Source of the DNA: UBA6912 sp041611095
Lineage (GTDB): Bacteria; Actinomycetota; Acidimicrobiia; Spongiisociales; UBA5794
Direction: 5' to 3'
Length of the DNA: 14,830 nt
Assembly (NCBI GenBank): GCA_041611095.1
Contig: JBFINP010000071.1
Coordinates: 1-14,830 of the forward strand
Part shown: positions 1-8,580 of the stretch, piece after piece
Position numbering within the stretch: the first letter of the stretch is position 1
Layout: each line of letters starts with the position of its first letter
The notes under the pieces: generated by a model
Databases searched by the model: none
Told to the model about the DNA's origin: nothing
The model's input: only the letters and a program-made list of their open reading frames with translations
Translations under genes and position numbers: made by a program

Positions 1-421
1 CCGGGTCGGTCCCGACGAGATGGTGGCCGACTATGCCCAATGGCTCAGCGGCGAAGAGGCCAACCAGGCCGCCTTCGAGGACGGCGTCATCTCCTCCGTC
101 GATGAGGGAGTGCCCAACGACTACTACATCCGCAACGTGAACCCGCAGCTGCGGACACTTCCGGTGGCGAGCAATGTGAAGGTGTTCCTCGTGACGTCAG
201 CCTCCGGCAGCGTGACCACCATCCCCGTCCCCCTGGACGAGTGGCTGGCGCTCCACAAGCCCGACGGCACACCGTGGGACCCCGATGCCGGCGACCAGTT
301 GCCCGAGCTCACGGAGCCTCACTACGGCTACTTCGGCGCCGGATCTCCTACCGCCCCCTACTGGCTCACGCTGGACGCCGACGGAACGGTGGTTCAGATC
401 AGCCAGCAGTACATCCCGTAG
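1..421 (+). CDS. Hypothetical protein, C-terminal part (5' end outside window)
   Basis: The reading frame is open from base 2 to a TAG stop, with no convincing start or ribosome binding site at the first internal ATG (base 20), so this is most likely the last ~139 residues of a longer protein. I do not recognise the family with certainty. The visible part starts with a helical, acidic stretch, then a segment with PNDYYIRNVNPQLRTLPV, followed by a beta-rich tail with many Asp, Pro and Gly and a YWLTLDADGTVVQISQQYIP end. The NDYYIRN...LRTLPV pattern recalls conserved C-terminal segments of secreted or lipoprotein-like actinobacterial proteins, but that is memory, not alignment. Any signal peptide would lie outside the window. 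The gene is followed by a 143-bp gap with a strong hairpin before acnA, so it is probably a separate transcription unit. No function is claimed. Confidence 0.6.
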   Translation, partial: RVGPDEMVADYAQWLSGEEANQAAFEDGVISSVDEGVPNDYYIRNVNPQLRTLPVASNVKVFLVTSASGSVTTIPVPLDEWLALHKPDGTPWDPDAGDQLPELTEPHYGYFGAGSPTAPYWLTLDADGTVVQISQQYIP

Positions 422-472
422 CGCGAGCCGGCGCATCGCAAGAAGCGCCGATCTTTCGCCTCGATGCAAACC

Positions 473-508
473 GGGCCCCGATTCCCCGTGACAGGGGGAT
501 CGGGGCCC
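473..508 (+). terminator. 15-bp GC-rich hairpin upstream of acnA (probable terminator or attenuator)
   Basis: The arms GGGCCCCGATTCCCC (473-487) and GGGGGATCGGGGCCC (494-508) pair over 15 positions with one T-G wobble, around a 6-nt loop GTGACA. It lies between the stop at 421 and acnA at 565. No T-run follows it, so it is not a textbook intrinsic terminator, although T-poor hairpin terminators are common in high-GC actinobacteria. Because a candidate acnA -10 lies just 5 bp downstream, it could instead be an operator or supercoiling-sensitive element. The structure is seen directly; the role is inference. Confidence 0.6.
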
Positions 509-513
509 CTCGG

Positions 514-519
514 TAGAGT
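514..519 (+). promoter_or_regulatory. Candidate -10 hexamer of acnA
   Basis: TAGAGT matches the TANNNT actinobacterial -10 pattern and would start transcription near 526, giving a leader of about 40 nt before the acnA ATG. The hairpin at 473-508 overlaps where a -35 box should lie. The best -35-like hexamer, GTGACA at 488-493, is in the hairpin loop but 20 bp away, which is too far for a normal spacer. Weak call. Confidence 0.3.
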
Positions 520-564
520 GTTCTACTCAGCGCAGACAGCTTCCCGACACCGAATCGAGGCACC

Positions 565-3312
<2,748 letters not shown>

Positions 3313-3535
3313 CGCTGGCGCTCCGCCTCCAGGCTGCTCTGGACGGCGGTGGCGAGGACGTCGGAACCGATCTGTGTGCGGTCGGGTCCTGTCGCGTGAG
3401 CGCAGCCAGGCGAGGGGGTATGGCGACTGGCCGTAGTCCCGAGTCCGCCCCCCCTCTCTCTATGAAGGGGTTGGGTGTGTCAAGGGGGGTGTGGTGGGGT
3501 CATGGTGGGGTGGTCCCCGTACAGGTAGAGCTCTT
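3313..3535. other. Convergent intergenic region with G-run cluster
   Basis: This 223-bp gap lies between two converging genes (acnA and the M19 peptidase). No credible ORF was seen. Its right part is unusual: a C7 run (3448-3454) followed by TCTCTC, then five G-runs at 3467-3470, 3473-3475, 3484-3489, 3496-3499 and 3507-3510. The last run pairs with CCCC at 3515-3518 around TGGT to make a short 4-bp hairpin. The run spacing (2, 8, 6 and 7 nt) could allow a G-quadruplex in the plus-strand RNA or DNA. The C7 run could compete by pairing with the G-runs. A termination role for acnA is plausible but unproven. Confidence 0.4.
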
Positions 3536-4678
3536 TCATCTGTTTGCCGTAGGGCCGGCCGCCGCTTCGGCGGCCTCGAGAACGCGCAGGCTGTTGTCCC
3601 CCAGAACCTTGCGGATCTCAGTCTCGCTCCACGACCGACGCAGCAGCTCGTCCGTGATGGCCGGGTAGCACGACACGTCTCCCAGCCCCTCCGGCGTCAT
3701 CGTCATCCCGTCGAAGTCCGAGCCGAGGCCGACGGAGTCGATGCCGGCGACGTCGGCGATATGCTCGACGTGGTCGACGACGTCCGACACCGTGCCGTGG
3801 TCCAGCTCCATGCCCGCCTCGATGCGGTCCATCTCGGCAGCGATCGCTTTCTCGTCCCCGGCGAGGCGGCGGCGGACCTCCCGCCAGGTACCGAACATGC
3901 CGATCATCGTCTCGGCTGTGGAACGGATGACGAAGCCGGGGAAGAACACGGCCATGACGACGCCGCCGCGGGAGCCGATCGTGGCGAGGATTTCGTCGGG
4001 GATGTTGCGCGGGTGGGGGGCGAGCGCGGCCGCATTGGAGTGTGATGCGATGACGGGCGCCTCGCTTGCGTCGAGCGCGTCACGCATCGTGGCGACGGAC
4101 ACGTGGGATACGTCGACGAGCATCCCGAGCCGGTTCATCATTCGTACGACACGGCGCCCGAAGTCGGTGAGCCCACCGTGGCGAGCATCGTCCGTCGCCG
4201 AGTCTGCCCAGTCGATCGTGTCGCTGTGCGTCAAGGTCATGTACCGCACGCCCCGAGAGGCGAGCACCTCCAGTTTCCCGAGGGAGTTCTCGATGGCGTG
4301 GCCCCCTTCTGCTCCCATGAGGCAGGCGATCTGGCCCTCAGCACGCACACGGTGGACATCGGCTGCGGTGCGGGCCATCCGGAGCCTGTGGTCGTGGGCG
4401 GCGATCCGCTCTACGAGATCGATCTGGGCGAGCGTCTCGCGATGTGGCTCGGGAATGTCGGCGGGGACATACACCGACCAGAACTGGGCGCCGACGCCGC
4501 CTGCCAGCAGGCGGGGGATGTCGGTGTGAAAACCCGGCAGATGCTGCGAGGGATCGGCGACGTCGAAGGAGCCACCGGCCTTGGTGCGGATCGCCCACGG
4601 CAAGTCGTTGTGACCGTCGACGACGGGAAGACCGGCGTGGATCCTGCGTGCGGTCTCGGACGGTGCGGGAATCGTCAT
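3536..4678 (-). CDS. Membrane dipeptidase family (M19) zinc peptidase, cytosolic type
   Basis: This is a 380-residue protein of the renal dipeptidase family, which hydrolyses dipeptides with a C-terminal residue of either chirality using a binuclear zinc centre in a TIM barrel. The ligand set is visible: H23-x-D25 (VVDGHNDLPW), E124 (GAEGGHAIE), H192 (VDVSHVS), H213 (ASHSNAAAL) and D321 (GLGSDFDG). The C-terminal SETEIRKVLGDNSLRVLE is typical of the family. There is no signal peptide or membrane anchor, so it acts in the cytosol, as usual for bacterial members. The frame stays open far upstream, but that extension reads as shadow sequence. The ATG at 4678 gives the normal N-terminus and lies 8 nt behind a TAGCGT -10 candidate. 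The gene is divergent from the DinB-fold protein with a 33-bp gap. The substrate cannot be told from sequence; it may be peptide turnover or a small-molecule amide. Confidence 0.93.
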   Translation of the reverse strand: MTIPAPSETARRIHAGLPVVDGHNDLPWAIRTKAGGSFDVADPSQHLPGFHTDIPRLLAGGVGAQFWSVYVPADIPEPHRETLAQIDLVERIAAHDHRLRMARTAADVHRVRAEGQIACLMGAEGGHAIENSLGKLEVLASRGVRYMTLTHSDTIDWADSATDDARHGGLTDFGRRVVRMMNRLGMLVDVSHVSVATMRDALDASEAPVIASHSNAAALAPHPRNIPDEILATIGSRGGVVMAVFFPGFVIRSTAETMIGMFGTWREVRRRLAGDEKAIAAEMDRIEAGMELDHGTVSDVVDHVEHIADVAGIDSVGLGSDFDGMTMTPEGLGDVSCYPAITDELLRRSWSETEIRKVLGDNSLRVLEAAEAAAGPTANR

Positions 4679-4711
4679 CGGCCGGGACGCTACCTGGTTA
4701 CGCTCCACGGA
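4679..4711. promoter_or_regulatory. Compact divergent promoter, both sides apparently leaderless
   Basis: Only 33 bp separate the two divergent ATGs. On the plus strand TACGCT (4699-4704) ends exactly 7 nt before ATG 4712. On the minus strand TAGCGT (4692-4687) ends 8 nt before ATG 4678. Neither gene has a Shine-Dalgarno sequence. The TANNNT hexamer 7 nt before a start codon is the known signature of actinobacterial leaderless transcripts. The two hexamers lie in near-mirror context (ACGCTACC/GGTTACGCT). The two -10 boxes are only 6 bp apart, so simultaneous use by two polymerases looks impossible. Confidence 0.5.
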
Positions 4712-5329
4712 ATGCGACCCGCCGCCGACATCCTGCTGGTGGAGGCCGTGGCGCTCAGGCCCGTCCTCGAATCCGCCGAGCCCGACGCCTTCGACCGCCC
4801 CACCGTGTGCACGGGGTGGTCGGTACGCGATGTCCTCGCCCACTGCGGTGCGGCCCTCACGAGGACGGCTTCCGGCGACCTCCACGCCTTCACCCCGGAG
4901 GACAATCAGCGCGACGTCGACGAGCGGAAGAGCTGGCCGCTCGCCGGCGTGTTGAGTGAGCTGTTCGCCGGTTACGAGGAGGCAGCTCAGGCGATCGATG
5001 CGGCGGGGGGACGCCTGGATGGCATCGGGATCGGTGAGTGGATGCACGGGGGCGACGTGCGCGAGGCCATCGACGCCCCCGATCCTTACGTGAGTCCCGG
5101 CTCGGCCGTCGCCGTCGACCTCCTCTTCGAGCGCAGCCGCCGGACGGCGAAGACCGTCGCCGTCGAGCTCGACGGACGCAGCCGGCTGTTTGGCCCCGAG
5201 CAGCCGGCGACGGGGAGCCTTGCGACGGATCGGGAGACGTTCATTCGCCTCTGCGGTGGCCGCCTTCCCGATCCGACCCGGTACGAGCTCGTCGGTGCAG
5301 CGGATTCCGACCTCCTGCTCTTCTCCTGA
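4712..5329 (+). CDS. DinB/mycothiol-dependent maleylpyruvate isomerase-like protein (TIGR03083 type)
   Basis: This 205-residue protein has the hallmarks of the actinobacterial DinB-like, mycothiol-dependent isomerase superfamily: an N-terminal helix, the CTGWSVRDVLAHCGAALTR segment at 33-51 with candidate metal ligand H44, and the second motif WMHGGDVREAI at 110-120 with H112 and D115. The family is a four-helix metal-binding bundle that uses mycothiol or another low-molecular-weight thiol in detoxification or isomerisation. The substrate of this member is unknown. The frame extends upstream to 4103, but that part is antisense to the M19 gene. The ATG at 4712 gives the family start and fits a leaderless promoter. 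The P-loop kinase gene begins 13 bp after its stop, so the two are probably cotranscribed. The protein ends in LLLFS without a recognisable extra C-terminal domain. Confidence 0.8.
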   Translation: MRPAADILLVEAVALRPVLESAEPDAFDRPTVCTGWSVRDVLAHCGAALTRTASGDLHAFTPEDNQRDVDERKSWPLAGVLSELFAGYEEAAQAIDAAGGRLDGIGIGEWMHGGDVREAIDAPDPYVSPGSAVAVDLLFERSRRTAKTVAVELDGRSRLFGPEQPATGSLATDRETFIRLCGGRLPDPTRYELVGAADSDLLLFS

Positions 5330-5342
5330 GGGGCGTCCGGTC

Positions 5343-5876
5343 GTGCAGCGGGTCGTCGTCATCGGTACGAGTGGATCTGGCAAGTCGTCCCTCGCCAGGC
5401 AACTGGCATCGGCCCTCGACGTCCCGGCGATCGAGCTCGATGCGGCCTACCACCGACCCGACTGGCAGCCGCCCGACCTCGACGACTTCCGAACCCGCGT
5501 TGCCCGTCTCATCTCCGGTGATCGCTGGGTGGTCGACGGCAACTACTCCGCCGTGCGCGACCTGGTCTGGGGGAGCGCCGACACGGTCGTGTGGCTCGAC
5601 CTGTCGCGCGCCGCGGTGATGACCCAGGTGATCGGACGCACCCTGGGCCGCGTGGCAACGGGCCGCGAGCTGTGGAACGGTAATCGTGAGCACTGGCGCA
5701 ACGTGTTCCGCCGGGAACCCGAGGAGAACATCCTCCTGTGGGCGTGGACCACCTACGGCCGCAATCGCAGCCGATACGAACGAGCGATGGTGGATCCGGA
5801 GTGGCGCCGGCTGCGCTTCATCCGGCTGCGAACGCGAGGCGAGGTGCAGACGCTGTTACGCGCCGTTGCCGGCTGA
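5343..5876 (+). CDS. Small P-loop nucleotide kinase-like ATPase (FlaR/topology-modulation-like)
   Basis: This 177-residue P-loop protein starts almost directly with its Walker A motif, GTSGSGKSS (residues 8-16). Then come ELDAAYHRPDWQPPDLDDFR, a typical early acceptor segment of the adenylate-kinase-like FlaR/topology modulation group, and DRWVVDGNY (60-68) and DTVVWLDLSR (80-89, Walker B-like). A REHWRNVFRREPEENILLWAWTTY lid-like stretch (115-138) and a basic C-terminal part follow. These proteins are annotated as nucleotide kinases, but their substrates are mostly unknown. The GTG start at 5343 is supported by a GAGGGG ribosome site (5328-5333) and by the MQRVVVIGTSGSGKS beginning. It lies 13 bp behind the isomerase-like gene and ends 16 bp before the converging regulator gene. 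I am sure of the ATPase fold, not of the reaction. Confidence 0.85.
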   Translation: MQRVVVIGTSGSGKSSLARQLASALDVPAIELDAAYHRPDWQPPDLDDFRTRVARLISGDRWVVDGNYSAVRDLVWGSADTVVWLDLSRAAVMTQVIGRTLGRVATGRELWNGNREHWRNVFRREPEENILLWAWTTYGRNRSRYERAMVDPEWRRLRFIRLRTRGEVQTLLRAVAG

Positions 5877-5892
5877 CCTCTCGGCTGCGGCG

Positions 5893-6588
5893 TCAGACGT
5901 CGGTGATGCAGTCCTCGTCGGCGGTGCGATGCGGCGTGACGAGCACCTCTGCCGGCTGGTGGGCGGCCTCGAGCAGGCCGCGCACGATGCCCTGGTCGAG
6001 CTTGCACACGATCTCGGGATGATCGGCAGCCGTTGCGCCGAAGGGACAAAAACGCGTCACGAGCGTGCGCTTGCCCGGCTCGGCCTCGGTGTCGAAGCCG
6101 ACGCCCATCATCGCCCTCGCCACCGCCTCGACGGCCACCTCGAAGCCGGTGTCCTCGGGCAGCCCGATCTCTGCGGCGAGCTCTGCGCCGTACTCGCGGC
6201 CGATCTCCTCGGCGATCGCTCCGGCGTCGTCGGGGGCGATTCGCTCGACGACGCGCACGAGCAGCTCGGCGAGCAGGTCGTAGCGCCGCACCGGGAACTG
6301 CACCGAGATCTCCTTCGACGTCGGCTCGTAGTGCTTGGCCGGTCGCCCGGCACCGGGTCCGCGACGGTCGTTGCGCCGGCGATGTGTCACCTGAAGAAAT
6401 CCGTCGGCGACGAGCCGGTCGAGGTGGTGCCGCGCCACGTTGGGATGGAGGTCGAACGCCGAGGCGACGTGGGCCACCGTCACCGGCTCGGCAGCCTCGC
6501 GAACCGTGATGTAGATCCCGCGTCGAGTGGTGTCACCGAGCGAGGCGGCGAGGGATGCCACTTGATCGTCGAACGTCTTCGTGTCCAT
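5893..6588 (-). CDS. COG2345/SufR-like winged-helix regulator with C-terminal cysteine motif (probable Fe-S sensor)
   Basis: This is a 231-residue predicted repressor. Residues ~8-70 form an ArsR/DeoR-like winged helix (SLGDTTRRGIYITV, then VTVAHVASAFDLHPNVARHHLDRLVADGFL as the recognition helix). A basic wing, RRRNDRRGPGAGRPAKHY, comes next, then a helical middle domain. The C-terminus has C181-PF, C195 (HPEIVC) and C227 near the end (EDCITDV). The C-x13-C and last-residues Cys pattern is that of SufR/COG2345 regulators, several of which bind an Fe-S cluster and repress Fe-S assembly genes. I infer the same type of sensing here. The start at 6588 is chosen because a GGAAAG site lies 6 nt upstream; a 23-residue upstream extension has no such support. 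The gene is divergent from mrp and shares with it a 110-bp control region. Its 3' end meets the kinase gene tail to tail. Confidence 0.88.
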   Translation of the reverse strand: MDTKTFDDQVASLAASLGDTTRRGIYITVREAAEPVTVAHVASAFDLHPNVARHHLDRLVADGFLQVTHRRRNDRRGPGAGRPAKHYEPTSKEISVQFPVRRYDLLAELLVRVVERIAPDDAGAIAEEIGREYGAELAAEIGLPEDTGFEVAVEAVARAMMGVGFDTEAEPGKRTLVTRFCPFGATAADHPEIVCKLDQGIVRGLLEAAHQPAEVLVTPHRTADEDCITDV

Positions 6589-6654
6589 CGGCAGCTTTCC
6601 GATCGCCGGGGCCGAGGCCGCAAACACCGTGGAGAATTCTGCGGTCGGAGCCCT

Positions 6655-6695
6655 CACTATAGTTTCTATCCACTATGCCGATAGGAGTTTGAAAC
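6655..6695. promoter_or_regulatory. Shared regulator/mrp promoter with symmetric -10 and operator-like repeats
   Basis: ACTATAGT at 6656-6663 is a perfect palindrome, so a near-consensus -10 (TATAGT) is present on both strands: 6658-6663 on plus and 6661-6656 on minus. CACTAT recurs 16 bp later (6655-6660 and 6671-6676). CTATC (6666-6670) and GATAG (6680-6684) form an inverted repeat with a 9-bp centre over the expected mrp start site. GTTTC (6662-6666) and GAAAC (6691-6695) make an outer inverted pair. The mrp ribosome site GGAG (6684-6687) lies inside this block. This is a likely autoregulatory operator for the divergent regulator. The repeats are seen; the binding is inferred. Confidence 0.6.
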
Positions 6696-6698
6696 CTC

Positions 6699-7802
6699 AT
6701 GAGCAGCGTCGATGTCGAGGCCGTCAGGGAAGCGATCGGGAGGGTCGAGGATCCCGAGATCCATCGATCGCTGGCCGACCTCAACATGCTGCGCGAGCTC
6801 GACGTCGCCGCCGACGGCTCGGTTCGGGTACTCGTGGCACTCACCATCCCCGGCTGTCCGCTCAAGGACAAGCTGACACATGACGTGACCGCCGCAGCCA
6901 GGTCGGTGGCCGGAGTCACCGGGGTGCGCGTCGAGTTCACCCACATGACCGATGAGGAGCGGGCCCAGCTCGTGGCGGACGTGCGCGGTGGCGCCGCTCG
7001 CGAGATCACGATCGGGGGTTCTGGGAGTCGTACCCGCGTCATCGCCGTGTCGTCCGGCAAGGGTGGCGTCGGCAAGTCGTCGGTGACGGCGAACCTCGGA
7101 GTGTCGCTCGCCCGTTTGGGCAAGACCGTCGGCATCATCGATGCCGACGTGTGGGGTTTCTCGATCCCGAAGATGCTCGGCATCGACCGAGCCCCCACCG
7201 TGATCGACGACACCCTGCTGCCGCCGGAGATGCACGGGGTGCGGGTGATGTCGATGGACTACTTCGTGCGGCCCGATCAAGCGGTGATCTGGCGTGGCCC
7301 GATGCTGCACAAGGCGCTCGAGCAGTTCCTCGCAGACGTGCATTGGGACGATCCGGAGTACCTGTTGATCGACATGCCGCCGGGAACGGGCGACATCGCC
7401 ATCTCCATGTCGCAGTTCCTGCCCCGGGCCCAGGCCATCGTGGTCACGACCCCGCAGGTCACGGCACAGCGGGTCGCCAAGCGGGCCGGGCTCATGGCTC
7501 GGAAGGTGAACCAGGAGATCCTCGGCGTCGTCGAGAACATGTCATGGTTCACCGGCAACGACGGGGAGCGGTATGCGATCTTCGGTGAGGGCGGGGGTCA
7601 GCTTCTCGCCGAGGAGCTCGAGGTGGACCTGCTTGCCCGGATCCCACTGGTCCCCGCGCTGCGCGAGGGCGCAGACCGGGGTCATCCGGTTACGATCGCC
7701 GATCCCGGCGGCGAGGCGGCTGTGGCTTTCGAGGCCCTTGCCGAGGCCGTCGAGGCCCGCAAGCCTCGGGTGCGTACGCACCCGGAGCTGGTCGTACGCT
7801 GA
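6699..7802 (+). CDS. mrp: Mrp/ApbC family iron-sulfur carrier ATPase with N-terminal MIP18 domain
   Basis: This 367-residue protein is full length for Mrp. Residues ~5-80 are a MIP18/DUF59 domain (DPEIHRSLADLNMLREL and the TIPGCPLKDKL loop with C53). The rest is a deviant Walker A ATPase of the MinD/Mrp class: SSGKGGVGKSSVTANLG with signature K121 and P-loop K126, the IIDADVWGFSIPKMLG switch, LLIDMPPGTGD, and VVTTPQ. Mrp proteins carry and deliver Fe-S clusters to apoproteins such as aconitase. At the place of the C-terminal CxxC that binds the bridging cluster in E. coli and yeast homologues, this protein reads ENMSWFTGNDGERYAIFGEGGG with no cysteine. C53 is the only cysteine in the whole chain. 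Loss of CxxC is, as far as I recall, also seen in mycobacterial Mrp. The ATG at 6699 has a GGAG 11 nt upstream. The DUF3107 gene follows 21 bp later. Confidence 0.94.
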   Translation: MSSVDVEAVREAIGRVEDPEIHRSLADLNMLRELDVAADGSVRVLVALTIPGCPLKDKLTHDVTAAARSVAGVTGVRVEFTHMTDEERAQLVADVRGGAAREITIGGSGSRTRVIAVSSGKGGVGKSSVTANLGVSLARLGKTVGIIDADVWGFSIPKMLGIDRAPTVIDDTLLPPEMHGVRVMSMDYFVRPDQAVIWRGPMLHKALEQFLADVHWDDPEYLLIDMPPGTGDIAISMSQFLPRAQAIVVTTPQVTAQRVAKRAGLMARKVNQEILGVVENMSWFTGNDGERYAIFGEGGGQLLAEELEVDLLARIPLVPALREGADRGHPVTIADPGGEAAVAFEALAEAVEARKPRVRTHPELVVR

Positions 7803-7823
7803 CACACCGGAGGGACCCTCGAG

Positions 7824-8063
7824 ATGGCCGACACCACCAAGCTTCGCATCGGTCTGCAATCAGCCCGTGAACTCGAGCTCGACGTCGCGGATGCCGAGGC
7901 GTCGGCCCAGACGCTCGAAGACGCCGTGACCGGGGGCGACCAGATGGTCGCCATCACCGACTCCCGCGGCCACCGGTTCGCCATCGTCGTTGCCAAGGTG
8001 GTGTTCATCGAGACGGAGAGCGAGGGCGGCACCGGCGGTATCGGCTTCGGCACGAGCCCTTGA
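7824..8063 (+). CDS. DUF3107 family small protein
   Basis: This 79-residue protein matches the actinobacterial DUF3107 pattern: a first strand with LRIGLQSARELELDV, a helix with AQTLEDAVTGGDQMVAITDSRGHRFAIVVAKVVFIE, and a short Gly-rich tail GGTGGIGFGTSP. The family has no known function; it looks like a small alpha/beta domain without catalytic residues. The ATG is supported by GGAGGG at 7809-7814. It lies 21 bp behind mrp and is probably cotranscribed with it. A 10-bp hairpin immediately downstream ends the unit before the converging whiB gene. Confidence 0.85.
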   Translation: MADTTKLRIGLQSARELELDVADAEASAQTLEDAVTGGDQMVAITDSRGHRFAIVVAKVVFIETESEGGTGGIGFGTSP

Positions 8064-8069
8064 CGCGAC

Positions 8070-8093
8070 CGAGCCCCGGCGTTCCGGGGCTCG
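8070..8093. terminator. 10-bp perfect hairpin between converging DUF3107 and whiB genes
   Basis: CGAGCCCCGG (8070-8079) and CCGGGGCTCG (8084-8093) pair perfectly around the tetraloop CGTT. It lies 7 bp after the DUF3107 stop and 21 bp past the whiB stop on the other strand, so it can serve both directions. There is no T-run on either side, as in many actinobacterial terminators. Confidence 0.7.
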
Positions 8094-8114
8094 ATGGTGG
8101 GATGTGCGCTGCGC

Positions 8115-8387
8115 TCAGCTGGCCTGACGCTGGCGCCGGCGCTCGGCCAGCCAGCGCTTGCGTAGACGGCGCCGGTCGTCCTCGGCGTATCCGCCCCAGA
8201 CGCCTGCTTCCTGGTTCGTCTCGAGGGCGTACTGGAGGCAGGCTTCCTGGACCGAGCACTGGCCACAGATGGCCACGGCCTTCTCGATCTGCGGTACGGC
8301 GGGCCCGGTCGTGCCCACGGGGAAGAAGAGTTCAGGATCGGTGTCGCGACAGGCGGAGAGCTCGCGCCAGTCGGTCAGGGTCAGCAT
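8115..8387 (-). CDS. whiB: WhiB-family Fe-S transcription factor, WhiB1-like
   Basis: This 90-residue protein has the full Wbl signature. The four cluster cysteines are C13, C41, C44 and C50 (C-x27-C-x2-C-x5-C), binding an O2/NO-sensitive 4Fe-4S cluster. Then come GVWGG (62-66), the turn that contacts the sigma-factor region 4 interface, and a basic tail RRRLRKRWLAERRRQRQ that binds DNA. DWRELSACRDTDPELFFPVG and EDDRRRLRKRW resemble M. tuberculosis WhiB1 most closely among the Wbl proteins I know; that assignment is by eye. WhiB1 proteins act with the housekeeping sigma factor. A strong AAGGAG site (8398-8393) lies 5 nt before the ATG. A CRP/FNR-type palindrome sits 37 bp upstream. The gene is divergent from yqeY. 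Confidence 0.95.
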   Translation of the reverse strand: MLTLTDWRELSACRDTDPELFFPVGTTGPAVPQIEKAVAICGQCSVQEACLQYALETNQEAGVWGGYAEDDRRRLRKRWLAERRRQRQAS

Positions 8388-8423
8388 GGGGGCTCCTTGG
8401 CGTCAATATCGGAAGATCGTGAA

Positions 8424-8439
8424 CGTGAAATCTTTCACA
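8424..8439. promoter_or_regulatory. CRP/FNR-type palindrome upstream of whiB
   Basis: CGTGAAATCTTTCACA contains the perfect 14-bp inverted repeat GTGAAA-TC-TTTCAC (8425-8438). It matches the CRP consensus TGTGA-N6-TCACA at nine of ten positions. It lies 37 bp upstream of the whiB ATG and about 14 bp upstream of a weak -10 candidate GATATT (8410-8405, minus). An additional GTGA half-site precedes it (8419-8422). The 8388-8580 gap also holds a TACTTT hexamer (8522-8527) as a possible yqeY -10. Confidence 0.55.
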
Positions 8440-8580
8440 AGTAGAGGCTGAAAGAAGAGCCGATCCCCGGCTCCGATAGGACTGTAGACCTACATGGACC
8501 GCACGGCAAGCACTTTTTCCGTACTTTTCTCGGCCCCTGAAGGCCTGTTTGAATGGGGACCCACCCCGCCAGGAGAACGT

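Noticed and set aside
473..508. Iron-responsive element upstream of aconitase
   Set aside because: The loop is GTGACA on an uninterrupted stem; it lacks the CAGUGN loop and bulged C, and it probably lies upstream of the transcription start.
4103..4711. N-terminal extension of the isomerase-like protein (408-residue reading)
   Set aside because: It is antisense to the M19 gene; the family-like start is at 4712 with a promoter just before it.
4679..5383. N-terminal extension of the M19 peptidase (615-residue reading)
   Set aside because: The extra 235 residues are antisense to the DinB-fold and kinase genes and unlike any domain; the family N-terminus begins at 4678.
8457..8473. GAGCCG-N5-CGGCTC stem and TGTAG-AC-CTACA (8483-8494) in the whiB/yqeY gap
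   Set aside because: They are short and without a clear promoter relation; in GC-rich sequence such repeats are expected by chance, so they are not listed as features.
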